A stretch of 64,000 nt of DNA from Hevea brasiliensis (Eukaryota > Streptophyta > Magnoliopsida > Malpighiales > Euphorbiaceae): positions 89,510,273-89,574,272 of the forward strand of contig NC_079498.1 of NCBI RefSeq assembly GCF_030052815.1. Reading direction: 5' to 3'. The translations under genes were made by a program, and so were the position numbers. Positions 33,140 to 44,540 of this stretch are shown here, piece after piece. The notes under the pieces were generated by a model, which searched no databases, was not told where the DNA came from, and saw only the letters and a program-made list of their open reading frames with translations. Every line of letters begins with the position of its first letter. Positions within the stretch are counted from its first letter, which is position 1.

Positions 33140-33600
33140 CTTTAATGCATCAAAATTGATCTCTATTAATTTGGGTACACCAAATAATCCTAAAGATATT
33201 AAGTTAGCTGAAGATTTAACCCAAGAAGAAAGAGATAAATTTGTAGCCTTATTAATAAAGTACTAAGAAGCATTTGCCTGGTCTTATAAAGATATGTCGG
33301 TAATTGACTCAGACATAGTACAATATAAGAACCCTACAAATCTGAATATGAGGCTTGCATTTGTGGCTTGGAGGCATTAATAGCTGTTGGGGATAAAAAA
33401 GTAGAGGTGTTAGAAAATCCAATGCTAATGGTTTCCCATATTAAAGGTGAATGGGAATTGAAAGAAGAAAAGTTGAGGCCATACTTGGAGTATGCTAAGA
33501 AACTATTATTTAACTTTGAGGAAGTGACTGTGAAGCACATGCCCAGAACTCAGAACCAGATGGCTGATTCTCTAGCCATGCTGGCATCCTTATAGGAGAA
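33140..33600 (+). pseudogene. pol: RT N-terminal stub fused to RNase H
   Basis: ERDKFVALLIKY and AFAWSYKDM (33230-33300) are the start of the Ty3/gypsy RT domain. Within about 40 bp, at roughly 33335, the sequence becomes YEACICGLEALIAVGDKKVE, the RNase H core, in a different frame, and continues through HIKGEWELKEEKL to HMPRTQNQMADSLAMLAS. The palm and its YVDD/FIDD motif should lie between and are absent, so about 1 kb or more of RT has been deleted. Confidence 0.85.
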
Positions 33601-33619
33601 GGGTGATCAGAAGCTGACC

Positions 33620-34937
33620 CAGCCAGTTATCCTGATGAGGAGTAGAATCCCATGCTATGGAAGGTTAACAATAGCACATTTGGATCTAAAAGATGAGGGG
33701 AAATCATATGAGGACATAAGAAGATGCTTAGAGGTAAGAGAATACCCACAGTTAACCAATAGTAGGGATAGAGCTACAATCCATAGATTAGCCACTCAGT
33801 TCACTTTGGCTGGGAGGCAACTCTACAAAAGGTTCTTCGAAGGACTATTGCTCTTATGTGTGATAAAAAAGCAGTATGAGTAGATAATGGATGAAATACA
33901 TGCAGGAATGTGTGGTCCTCACATGAACGAAATGACATTAGTGGGTAAAATTTTAAGATTGGGCTATTACTGGTCTACCATGGATACTAACTGTGCTAAA
34001 TTTGTGAATAGATGCCATGAGTGCCAAATCCATGGGAATTTGAATCACCTACCGCCCAGTGAACTCTACAGTATAACTTCACCGTGGCCATTCTTAATAT
34101 GAGGCATAGACATTATTGGGAAGATTTCTCTCATGGCTTTTAATGGCCATAGATTTATCACTGTAGCAATTGACTATTTCACCAAGTGGGTTGAAGCTGA
34201 ATCTTATAAAGTAGTAGGGGCCAAGCAGATAAGTAAGTTTGTGCGAAAGAACTTGATCTACAGGTTTGGGGTAGCCCATGAGATAGTATCAGATAAAGGC
34301 ACCTAGTTCCAAGGTGATTTCTTAGAATTAATTACCAAATTTAAGATTAAGCATCACAAGTCCTCACCATACAGGCCACAGACTAATGGAGCGGTAGAAG
34401 CAGCAAATAAGAATGTGAAAACCATAATGAGAAAAATGGTTGAAACCTATAAGGATTGGCCTGAGAAACTCCCTTATGCTCTTTGGGGTTATCGTACTAC
34501 TACAAGAACATCCACGAGGGCAACCCCATTATGGGACTGAAGCAGTGCTACCCATTGTGCTAGAGGTCAAATCCTTGAGAGTGATACTAGAAGCTAAGAT
34601 CCCAGAAAATGAGTGGGCCTAAAAAGATTATGAAGAACTAGCTTTGATTGATGAGAAGAGGATGCGAGCCTTGTATCATATGCAGGCTTATCGGAGGAAG
34701 ATAGTCAGGGCCTTTAATAAGAAGGTGAAGCAAAAAAAGATCAAAGAGGGAGTCATGGTTTCGAAACAAGCTTGGCCAATCCCTTTTGATTCAAGATGAA
34801 AGTTTAAGCCAAACTGGGATGGTCCATACAGAGTAAAAAAGATTTTGCCAGGAGGTGCTATAAAAATATCAGACCTAGATGGGAATGAATTTCAAGAACT
34901 AGTTAACTTAGACAGGTTCAAACAGTACTTTGTGTGA
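33620..34937 (+). pseudogene. int: Tat/Ogre integrase
   Basis: The zinc region gives EIHAGMCGPHMNEMTL and CAKFVNRCHECQIHG. The core has D in AIDYFTKWVEAE, D in EIVSDKGT, and E in QTNGAVEAANKNVKTIM. The YKDWPEKLPYALWGYRT block follows, then the C-terminal AYRRKIVRAFNKKVK, NWDGPYRVKKILPGGAIKIS and NLDRFKQYFV, with a TGA at 34935-34937. A few stops and one or two frameshifts interrupt it. The HHCC and DDE residues are largely present, but the frame is broken. Confidence 0.9.
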
Positions 34938-35790
34938 GATAGGCCCGCTAGGCTGAAAACCTACAAAAGGCAGTTTAGGCAAAAGTAAAGGTAAAAAAAA
35001 AATGCTAGATTGAAAACCTACAAAAGGTGGTCTAGGCAAAAGGAGATATGAGAGAAAATCTGGATGGAAAACCTAAAAAGGCCATGCGGTGGGCTATAAA
35101 GTTTATTTTTAACTTTGAAAGGTTGAAAATTTGGCAAGACTAAATGTAAGAGGAAGTAATGGTGTACCTAAATAAATAAAGAAGTTTTTAATTGTATTAA
35201 CCAGGAATAGGTTTTATTTAATTATGATTATGAATGTTTATGTCTTAATGGATACATCAAATGATTAAGTGATTGAACTGCATTGTTTTGATTTAATCTA
35301 TGTCTTGTGAGCATGACAGAATAGGTGCTTGATATGAGTGCCCTGGTAATTGTCTAATTTGTAAAAAAAAAAAAAAGAGGAGCTTGCTAGGTGGAAAACC
35401 TGAAAGGGCCACTTAGGCAAAAGTTAGAGTAAGCCCATAGAGATGAAAACCCAAAAGGGCATTTCAGGCAAAAGTTAGGGCACAGAGAATGGAGTTCATG
35501 GAGGAGAAATGAATCAAGGCAAAAATCATGGGGGGAGAGAAGAAAAAGAAAAAATCAAAGAGAAATTGTATTGTGACCTTAAGGAAGTCTTTTTTGGTGA
35601 ATAGTTCTTCTCAAAAATTTTGAGGTTATAAGAAAGTTTTTGCAAAAAGAGGTCCTCTAAAGGACTGAGTTTTTTTAGAATCTCTAGCAAAATCAGCATG
35701 CCCATGATAGGAAGTAGCATACAAGAAGCACAAAAATCACAAAAAGAGTTTTGAGATCCAGTCATCCCAATTTTTTTCAAATCATGAAAT
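34938..35790 (+). mobile_element. Tat/Ogre 3' UTR with degenerate short repeats
   Basis: Units of the type GCTAGRYTGAAAACCTACAA then AAGGYRGTYTAGGCAAAAG occur around 34945, 35005, 35378 and 35440, spaced irregularly. These diverged direct repeats just downstream of pol are a known habit of Tat/Ogre 3' UTRs. No protein is recognised. Confidence 0.65.
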
Positions 35791-36263
35791 AGATATTTTT
35801 TGGTAAGTCCTTAAACATTGTTTAGGGCTCATGACATAGTTGTATAAGGCATAGAAGAAAATGCATCAACATGTCACCTGTAGGTGTGTAAGGCATAGAA
35901 GAACATGCATCACCACAGTTTCAAGCGTCGAACTGCGAGGGGTTCTGATTCTTCCTCAGGATAGCGAGGGGGATACATAGGTAGTTTAGGACTGCAGACC
36001 TAAATATGAACCCATAACATTTCATGACAGATATTTTTTAGTAAGTTCTTAGACGTTGTTTAGGGCATATGGCATAGTTGTGTAAGGTATAGAAGAACAC
36101 ACATCAACGTGTCACCTGTAGGTGTGTAAGGCGTAGAAGAACATGCATCACCATAGTTTCAAGTGTCGAACTACGAGTGAGTGTAATTCTTCCTCAGGAT
36201 AGCGAGGAGGATACGTAGGTAGTTTGGGACTGTAGTCCTAAATACGAATCCACAACATTTCAA
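35791..36263 (+). repeat. 238-bp tandem duplication in the Tat 3' UTR
   Basis: AGATATTTTTTGGTAAGTCC at 35791 recurs as AGATATTTTTTAGTAAGTTC at 36029. Both copies share the internal AAGGYRTAGAAGAAMAYRCA motif twice, TTTCAAGYGTCGAACT, and TCCTCAGGATAGCGAGG. Each copy therefore also contains a smaller internal duplication of about 60 bp. Confidence 0.85.
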
Positions 36264-36267
36264 ATCA

Positions 36268-36436
36268 CACAGTTGCCATTGTCATGAGACCGTAGCTAGT
36301 CTCTTGACGCAGAGTGTATCGACAAAGCAAGATGCACTCGATTTTCACATGACACAGTTATCATGGTTATGAGACCGTAGCTAGTCTCATAACATAGAGT
36401 ATGTCAACCGAGCAAGATATACTCGATCCTTATAGC
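36268..36436 (+). repeat. 85-bp tandem duplication next to the PPT
   Basis: CACAGTTGCCATTGTCATGA (36268) recurs as CACAGTTATCATGGTTATGA (36353), each followed by GACCGTAGCTAGTCTC and a GAGCAAGATATACTCGAT-like end. Confidence 0.8.
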
Positions 36437-36515
36437 CAATGTTTCATAGTTATTGGAAGATTGAGTTTCACTTTGACAAAACTTGAGTAATGCTTTCGCA
36501 TTGATTTCAACTTTC

Positions 36516-36535
36516 GCCAAAGTGAGGGGGCAAAC
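36516..36535 (+). other. Polypurine tract of the Tat/Ogre element
   Basis: AAAGTGAGGGGGCAAAC lies directly before the LTR start TGTAAACCC at 36536, the plus-strand primer position. Confidence 0.8.
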
Positions 36536-39097
36536 TGTAAACCCTTATTTTGTGATGAGTATATGCATTGAGACTGTGGAAAACCTGATGATAAAAAATT
36601 ATATGACTGTAAGATATAATTGGAGGCATGGAGCTGAATTATTAATTCCGTGGCATAATCTTGCAAAATAATAATAATAATAATATTTTTTTTAGGAAAT
36701 GAATTTAATTAAATTTAAATAAATTTTTTTTGGCTTAAATTTAATATGGGTAGTTTTTAAATGTACCTAATTAAGTTTAATTGGGCCTCATGGGCCCAAG
36801 AAAGTCTAGTTAGGAATTTTAAATAGGACCCATTTAATTTATTTTTTGAAAATTAAAATAAGAAAATATATTTTTCTCTATCCCTCTCCCATATAAACTC
36901 TCTCTCCCCCTTTGGCCCCACTCTCTTCCTTACTCCCTATTGGTGCCACCCCATTTCCCTCTCTTCTTATTGGTTAGAACACCTCACCCATATCCTAGTC
37001 TCACCCAAATTCCTCAATCACAGTTGTTTAAGTTATCTGAATCTTATCACATTAGGACTTCAAACTATATCACACCTCTTCCTCACTCCCTATTAGTGCC
37101 TTCCCCTTCCCCTCTCTTCTTATTAGTTGAAACACCTCATCCATATCTCAGTCTCACCCAAATTCTGCAATGCTAGTTGTTTAAGTTATTTGAACTTTAT
37201 CACCCTAAGACTCTAAACCCTATCACACCTCTCTCCCAAAACCCTATAAATACCCTACTGGAGAAGGGAAGAAAGGAGGAGGAGGAGAAGACAAAAAATA
37301 AATAAATAAATAAATTTAAAGAGAGAAATAGTCAAATTTTCTTTTAGTTATTCTTTTTTTCTTGCGATATTTCTTGAAAGTTAGTTCTTTTATTTTCTTT
37401 TCAAGATCTATGCTATGTAATGTTTAATTCTATGTTCCTTGTTTTTAATTTATTTTGTATGTTCATATAGATTACGTAATCATGTTTAATTTGAGAGGAT
37501 ATACAACTCTGCACATGTTCAGTTTTCTATCTCTCATATTTTTGTTATTATTTGTTATTTTCTGAATCTGTAAAAAATTTGAAAAAATTATATTCATATT
37601 CTACAGAAATTCTATTAATTTTAGGCTCAAGAATCACTAAGAAAGCTTTAATATTTTATAAGTTATGACTGTTTGAAATTAGGGTTCCTGTAAAATCCGA
37701 TTTGCAGGATACCCAACTTATGGAGCCCATATCTCTCTTATTTCTTAATATTTTTGTGTAAATTTGTTGTCTAAAATTAAGTTTGGAATCTTGTGAATCT
37801 TTTCTAATTAGTTTCGTATTCATATATGTTATGATTAGTGAGTTATGAATTTAAAAAAAAAAGTAGTGCGATTTTATCATCAAGAAAATTTGTGTAGATT
37901 ATTTAGCTAGGGTTTTGTTTAATCTATGAATTTTATGATGTTGCATGATGTTTTGGCTGTCTTATGTAATTTTTTCATGATTTTTAGGCATGTCTAACTA
38001 TTTTTTAAAATTCAGATTCCTTACTACTGTCAATCTGCCAAAATCTGAAAATTATATGTTTATGCAAGTTTTTGTGTGTTCTTGGGTTCTAATTGATATT
38101 TGATCTATTTTTCTGTGTTCTTTTAATTCAAGAGGTGTTATGAAATATTTGGATCATGTTAAAAGACTTAGACCATTAGATAGTTGTAACTGATTAGGAA
38201 TTTTAACTCGTTTAAGAGACTAGAGTTAGAATTCAATGTGAATTGTTATTTGTATTTTCTTTATTTTCTTTATTTTCTTATTACAAACAAAATTGGTAAG
38301 TAACTCTAAGGAAAGTACTAAAGAGGGCATTTGCGTGGAGCTTACATGGAGCTAAACGTGAGTAAGTCAGGTATATCATTGTTATACTAGAAGAGAAGAC
38401 TATTTTTTAAGAGTAGTTTGCCCCAATGGCAACTGCAATTACTAACAAGTAAGTAATCCTAAATTTCTATAATAACCATTAGCATGAAATTATAGTAATA
38501 ATAGGATTTTTATTTGATAAATTAAAATTAACTTTATTTTTAATTTAACTGACTTTTTCATGTAATTAATTTAAATAAATACTTTGTAAATTAAAATTAA
38601 TATTGTTTGTAAATTAAACTAACCTTGGCATATAAAATAAATTTAATTTAATACTTGATAATTGCAAAATAAATTTGCATATTAGAAATCTTTATTAGGT
38701 TGTGATTGTTTGGGCCTTATGTAATATTTACACATGTACATAATTAATTTAGTTTAATTATATTTAGGGTAACTTGGTGAAAAATTAATTAATTAGGTTA
38801 GATAGAAACTTAGGGTTATTTGAAATTGAATTTGTTTGGAAATTAAATTCTCAATAATAAATTAATTTTAGTCATCTGGTAAATATCATTTAAATAATTA
38901 GCAACCCCATAGATGAGAATTACTTGTGCATGAAAATTATTTGTAAACAACAACCCTTTTGTGAATTACTTGCGTGTGTAGGATTAAAATTGCATTTTTA
39001 GGATAAAGTTTAATAGATGAATAATAAATAAAATTTCTAAAAACATTAGTAGAGGACTAACACTCGAATTAACAAGGTTAGACCAGGCATAAGGGGT
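36536..39097 (+). repeat. 3' LTR of the Tat/Ogre element, broken at its 3' end
   Basis: 2,562 bp, collinear with the 5' LTR up to AGGCATAAGGGGT at 39097, where the partner reads on into TTCTAACACC. The last 400 bp is missing, and the Athila LTR begins within 8 bp. TATA box in CCTATAAATACCC at about 37242. Confidence 0.9.
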
Positions 39098-39104
39098 GCA
39101 TGTT

Positions 39105-40695
39105 TGCTGGTTTCTCAACCCCGCAAGTGCACGGATCGCTAACAAGTAATAAAGTAGTGAGTGAAGTATCATTCCATGAGGAATTTGATTAGTAAGTACC
39201 AAACTACACAGCAGTTGTGACTGTTTAGGCTACCGAATATGAATGAAGAGTATATTAAACTTATTTTGGATGCTGAAAATAAACTTTGAATAAAACTATC
39301 AATTGAAATAATTCCAGAATTAGGATTTCACACTGTAATCTTATTATGGATTTTAATTTCGTCTATTCATTGGATTGAGGATCGTCACTTTGATGGAAAT
39401 TAATCCTAAAATATCCTAGGTCCTCTCTCAAGGCACCTAAAGTGTGTTCTAATTAGAGCCAAACCTTACTTTCGTTGGTGATTAGTCCTAATAAACTTCT
39501 TAGGATTTATGATTAATTTTAGAACTCCACAAAGGTCATCAGCCTATCTCTAGATCAGATTTTCTAGGTTCAAAATCCTGATTTTCTAATATTAATCTTT
39601 CCCTTTCAGTCCTTGAATTAATATTTGTAATCAATACTAACTGGGTACCAACACATAGCATGCATTAAGATCACAAGAAATTGAATCAAATGGCAAAACT
39701 CAAATCCAATAAATAAAACTCAATATTTGTCCTTAATAATAATTACAAGCATTACTCTCCCAATTCCAGAATCAAGGATTAATCACTCATAGTGAGTTTA
39801 ACAAACATAATATAAATAAAATAAAAAATCATGAACGGTCTTAGGGAAATAGAACAAAAGAACCGATGAAGATTTTCTGCAGCCTTGAACTTATGGAACT
39901 CCAGCTGAAGGCTTCCCTCTTGTACTAATGATCTACTCTCCAAGATGGCTATGAAGGATGTGAGTATGAAGGTGAGATTAGGTCTGGAATTGAGATTTCT
40001 CTCCTCAAACTTCAAAACTCAAAAAAGGAACTCCCTTTTTTTTCTGCGGCTCCTTTCTTTTTATTGAATGATCTAGGGTTAGATTTTTAGATTCCTCAAA
40101 GCATTAGGAGTCTCTTCTCTCTGTCAAAGCTAGGGCTGGAACCAATTCAGAAAACTGACTATCGTATCTTACATGGCCCGTGTGTCACTACACGGCCTAG
40201 GGCCTTGTAACCTATTAGAGCTTGAATTGTTGCATCTTGTATCGGGACTGCGCTTTACACGGGCCTGGTTACACGGCCTGTGTACTTTTGTACTTTAGGG
40301 AAGTCTTTAAGCATGGCCTGGCAAAGACTTACACGGGTCTTTATATTTTACACAGGGCATGGTACACGGCCCGTGTACTTTAATTCTTCCCTGGCTCTTT
40401 GTCTTTCTCCTAGCAGTAAGTTACACGGGTCTGTGGCTTTGATTATACGACCCGTGTAAGGAGTATTAGCAACATTTCTCAATTCTTTGGCCTTTCCAAG
40501 TCTTCTACTATGTTCTTATGCCTTGGAACCTCTTCAAAACACTTGGAAGCATACAGAAAACATAGAATTCAGAGTTTGATAATGAAATTCGCAAAAGTGC
40601 ATAAAATTAATGATTATGCATGAGATTACTTATCTAAATACTATGAAATATTATAAAAATGTACTTAAAAATATCTATGTAATATAAGTGTATCA
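39105..40695 (-). repeat. 3' LTR of the Athila element
   Basis: On the minus strand it starts TGATACACTTATATT right after the polypurine tract and ends AGCA. It matches 50050-50568 over the 520 bp that survive there, and 6579 to about 7990. A run of ACACGG/CCGTGT palindromes occupies 40170-40460. Confidence 0.9.
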
Positions 40696-40710
40696 AATAC
40701 TCCCAAACTC
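40696..40710 (-). other. Polypurine tract of the Athila element
   Basis: The minus strand reads GAGTTTGGGAGTATT immediately before the TG of the LTR, matching the TTTGGGGG-type tract of Athila elements. Confidence 0.75.
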
Positions 40711-42509
40711 AAACTTTTGCTTATCCTCAGGCAAATTAAAAACCTTTTTAGAATACATTTTAGGGGAGAACTCAGAAGTATAACCATAAATTCAATATGC
40801 ATATAATTGAACTCCTTCAACCTTCATACCAATTCCCTTCCTTTAAGGCATAAAGGTTTCAATAGCTACCCACTTAAAACCTTTCCCCCTTTTGTGGTGT
40901 TTTAACTAATTACTCCTCTATGCAAGGCGATTAATAAGTCATAAATAACTTGTTTTATCAGGATAGACTTATAAAATACTCACTCACCTCAAATTTAGCC
41001 TCTATTAAGGGAATTGCTGAGATTTATTTAATTCCAACTCCATAGGCACATCTCAATTTCCTATCTCCACTAATGTAGCACATATTTTCAAAAGATCAAA
41101 AGGTCTTTAGAAGGGTTGTAATGGGGTTAAAGGATGATAATTTGGTTACCAATGAAAGGGTTTTAAGGAATGCAATTTTGAGGTTAGTTTTCATGCACAA
41201 GGCTTTAAGTATATCAAATTTGTTCTGTTGATATTTGCATGGGGAAGAAGGGTTTATAATGCCAAGCATACTCGTCATGGTGTTTTAATTTTTGGGAATC
41301 TTCTCTCTCTCTTTTTTTTCTCTTTTTTTTTTGTGTCCCTCTTGTTCTTTCCCCCAAACTCATTGCTTTTGTTGGGCTAGAAAGACAAGTTTTTCTTTGA
41401 TTTTAATTGTATAATTGCACTCTTCTTGGTATTTTCATCTTCTCCTTCTTTTACATTTGATGTACTTATCCTTTATACACTAGACTTTCCTCAAAAGGGT
41501 GAGTGAGTGTTTAGGCTAGGGTTAGGGTAAATATGTGTGGGTAAACAAGAAAAATTTTACAGGTGAAAATATGGGCTCAAGTTGGCTGCAAGGGGTATAT
41601 TGTAGCTAAGGGTGGCTTAAGGCTTAATGGGGTTGAATGAAAGAATGCCTTAATCATCTCTTTTTTTTCAAACATATGCTAGGATTTTGCCTTGATAGGT
41701 CTAAAAGACATGTTCTAGAGTTGGTGAGGCATTTTTAGGTTTGTTTTCATTTCAAAATTTTCTCCTGATTTTGCAAGTTCAGTGTGACAAATTAATGGCT
41801 ATGAAGGGGTTTAACTAGTCTAGCTCCACTAAGGTGATTAAGTCTTTTACAAACAACAAATTAAAGCCTTTTTGCCTATCAAGATACTTTCATTCCTTAT
41901 TCCCATGAAGAACAATTATTAGCATATTAATATTTTTGGTTATAATTCTAAGTTAAAAAACCAGTAAAAAAATTCAAAATTTGTAAAATTTTTTGGAATT
42001 TTTGATACACAAGTATAATATGGATATAATTAAGCAATGTAATGAAGTGCAATGATATGCAGTGTATGAAATGCATCTGTACCCTCAAACTCATATTTGA
42101 CATTGTCCTTAATGGTAACACAATATGCAAAATTAAAGTACAGCACACAAAATTATCAAAAAGCATAGTATGTATTAAGAGTTGAAAGTTTGCACAAAAA
42201 ACTGGAAATAGAGACCTATGAGCACTGAGTAGGACTAAGGCAACTAGGTTTTTACATGAAGGAGCCTATCCTATAGTCCTAACTCTAAAAAGCCTCAGAT
42301 GGGGATGATGGTCCCTCTTCATCAAGCCTCTCAATAATCATGTCAAGCTTGTTGTGGGCCTCCTAGAGACTGTCCTCGAGTGCTTACATCCTATTGTTGA
42401 GTGTAGTCTCCATGCACTGAAGGTAGGTAAGGACGGGGTCTATTAATGGTAAAGTGTAGGGAGGCACTCGAGCTGGAGACTCATGGTGGAGTGGTTCTTG
42501 GGCTTCTTC
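40711..42509 (-). mobile_element. Athila 3' UTR
   Basis: 1.8 kb between the ORF-1-like gene and the polypurine tract. It is low-complexity and T- or A-rich in places (for example a T-rich stretch at 41300-41360). I see no coding domain. Confidence 0.6.
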
Positions 42510-43555
42510 CTATGGCTGTGATGGTTCTCCAGGTTCTGCTTGTGCTTCGTCTCTCCTGGGGATGACATTCCCTTCGGCATCTATCAGGTAGCACGTGTTA
42601 CCGACCTTCTTGCATATTCCCATGGTTATGCAGATGGTCTGGTCAATCTTGGAGGTGTCTGGGATGGAGCATAGCCTATGATGACTTGGAATGAATCCAA
42701 AGTGGAGTGCGATGGCTGTGATGAGGCCCCTAAGCACTATATGGCCTATCGGCTGGTGAGATAAGTAGCGAAGGTGGTTGCACAAGAAGAATCTCATGCT
42801 ATAACGCTGCCCGATGACCATACACCAGAGGAAAAAGAGCTCATTGGAGTTCACCATGCCTAGGCTATCACCGTAACCCATGATGGTGTCGGCGGTTAGT
42901 TGGTGCATGTACCTCAAAGCAGGACTGGTGATGCCGGAAGATTTGGACTTGCTGGAGTTATAAAAGTTGGTGTTCAGGGCTATGGAACACCAGAAGTCAA
43001 CACTGTTGTAGACCATCTGGTTTTGCAAAATCTCTTTGAATCCGATACTATCAAAACCAAACACTGCGTTAAACTTGTCCATGTTCATAACTTGATCAAA
43101 GCCACGAAGCCAAAATTCGATCCTCCCCCTGTCTTCCTAGTCTATAGGCCATAGTGTGGCCTTAAAACTGCCAAGGAATTCTAAAGTGGTGTCCTTGTAG
43201 GCTGAAAACTGAAGTTGGGCAAATCTGGTCCACCCAATGCCGTCAAGTAGCCTATCAATCTCGTCTTGTAGCCCTATCTACTCCAGCAGCCCAAAGTCCA
43301 TATACTTCATGAAGATTATTCTTTGGTTGTTAAGCCAAGCATTAAATCTCTATGGTCATTGTCGTGGAATCCCTAAGTAATGGAGAACTCGGGTTGTGGT
43401 GGCTGTGGAGGTTGTGGTTGGGGTTGTGGTTGTGGTGGTTGGGTTAGCCTTGTTCGTGGGCATTGGGGCCATGGTTGAGGAGGAGAAGGTGAGGAGTCGC
43501 GTTCTTGCCTGGAGGAAGACCTCACTCGTCTAGCTAATCTCTTTACAGGTGCCAT
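42510..43555 (-). pseudogene. ATHILA ORF-1-like gene in the env-like position
   Basis: The start is the ATG at 43555, read MAPVKRLARRVRSSSRQE, followed by a Ser/Pro/Gln-rich tract (PQPQPQPQPPQPPQP) and a stop at 43373. A second frame from about 43360 carries the ATHILA ORF-1 type domain, which I recognise from ALRYMHQLTADTIMGYGDS, then NSNELFFLWCMV and HIVLRGLITAIALHFGF. It ends in an acidic tail, EGNVIPRRDEAQAEPG, before the stop at 42510. Its place between integrase and the 3' LTR is that of the env-like gene of Athila elements. No signal peptide or membrane segment is evident, and the function is unknown. Confidence 0.75.
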
Positions 43556-44540
43556 TGGAGTTTTTGGAGAGGGAAAGACTAGGGTTTTGTAAGAGAAAAA
43601 GGGGATTTGAGGGGTTTTTAAAGGGAAGGAAGCTCGGAGAGGAAGAGTTTTTGAGTAGGGAAAAGTTTAATGGGAGTAATGCAGATTTAAAAGGTCATTG
43701 TGACCCTTCATTTTGCGCATTTCACGCCCTAGGTATCGCGTCTGTGACATGATACATGGGGCGTGTATCACTACATGGGTCCCAACCATAGGACCCGTGT
43801 AACTTTCTGCCCAGAATGTCCCTTCTCTGCCAAGTTACACGGCCTGTGTAAATTTGTTTTGGGACCCGTGTAACTTCCTGCCGCCAAGTTATTTTCACTA
43901 ACCTATTACACGGGCCGTGTAAACGGGAGTCGTGACCCGTGTAACTTCCTGTATGAAAATGGCAATGCTAGCTAAGTTACACGGCTCGTGTAAATGTGAC
44001 ATAGGACCCGCGTAACTTTCTGTTTCCCTTAAACTTAGAGCTTCTCTCACCATTATCGAAGCACGCCCCGTGTAAAGTTACACGGGGTCGGCCCATGTAA
44101 GCTTCTGGAGCTTGTGCAAGTGTGGTTTTGGGGTTCCAGAAGATTACACGGGGCGTGTAATGTTTATACACGACCTGTGTAATTATTTAACTCTCTAATT
44201 TTCTCTGTATTAGAACTTTATGATGTCACTATGAATGAAATGAATGTAAAAGTTAATAACAGAGCTACTTCCCTGGTTTTATACAATCTCCTCTTGTGTG
44301 GTTTTGACTCGACTTCTCCTTTCCATTATCACCCTTGGTTCCCTGTTTTACAGAATTGAGACTTGAGGTGCCTACGAAATAAAGCATGAACAAACATAAG
44401 ATAAAAATAAGAGTTAAAATAAAGGAAATTATATGAAAGAAAATAAAAATAAAAATAAAAATAAAAATTTTGGGTTGCCTCCCAAGGAGCGCTTGTTTAT
44501 AGTCTTTAGCTGGACTATTCCCTCATTATTCATGGTATGT
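43556..44540 (-). mobile_element. Spacer between pol and ORF-1-like gene, with palindromes
   Basis: 43745-44170 holds about a dozen copies of ACACGG or CCGTGT, many paired as TTACACGG-N-CCGTGTAA imperfect palindromes and often followed by CTTCCTG or CTTTCTG. No coding domain is seen; 44435-44465 is an (AAATAA)n-like run. The same palindromes occur in the Athila LTRs. Confidence 0.8.

Larger units (their letters stand above)
25954..39097 (+). mobile_element. Tat/Ogre-type Ty3/gypsy element, internally deleted
   Basis: The element has a 5' LTR (25954-31040, about 2.96 kb without the nested copia), a primer site, gag remnants, a G-patch-like segment, RNase H, integrase, a repeat-rich 3' UTR, a polypurine tract, and a 3' LTR that begins TGTAAACCC at 36536 and is broken off at about 39097 by the Athila insertion. 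All domains are on the plus strand. The catalytic core of reverse transcriptase is absent. Confidence 0.9.

Noticed and set aside
42900..43154. Plus-strand frame over the ATHILA ORF-1-like gene
   Set aside because: It is the complement of the real minus-strand coding region.
43373..43555. Pro/Gln-rich frame as a stand-alone small host gene
   Set aside because: It is the N-terminus of the ATHILA ORF-1-like gene, followed by a stop and frameshift.
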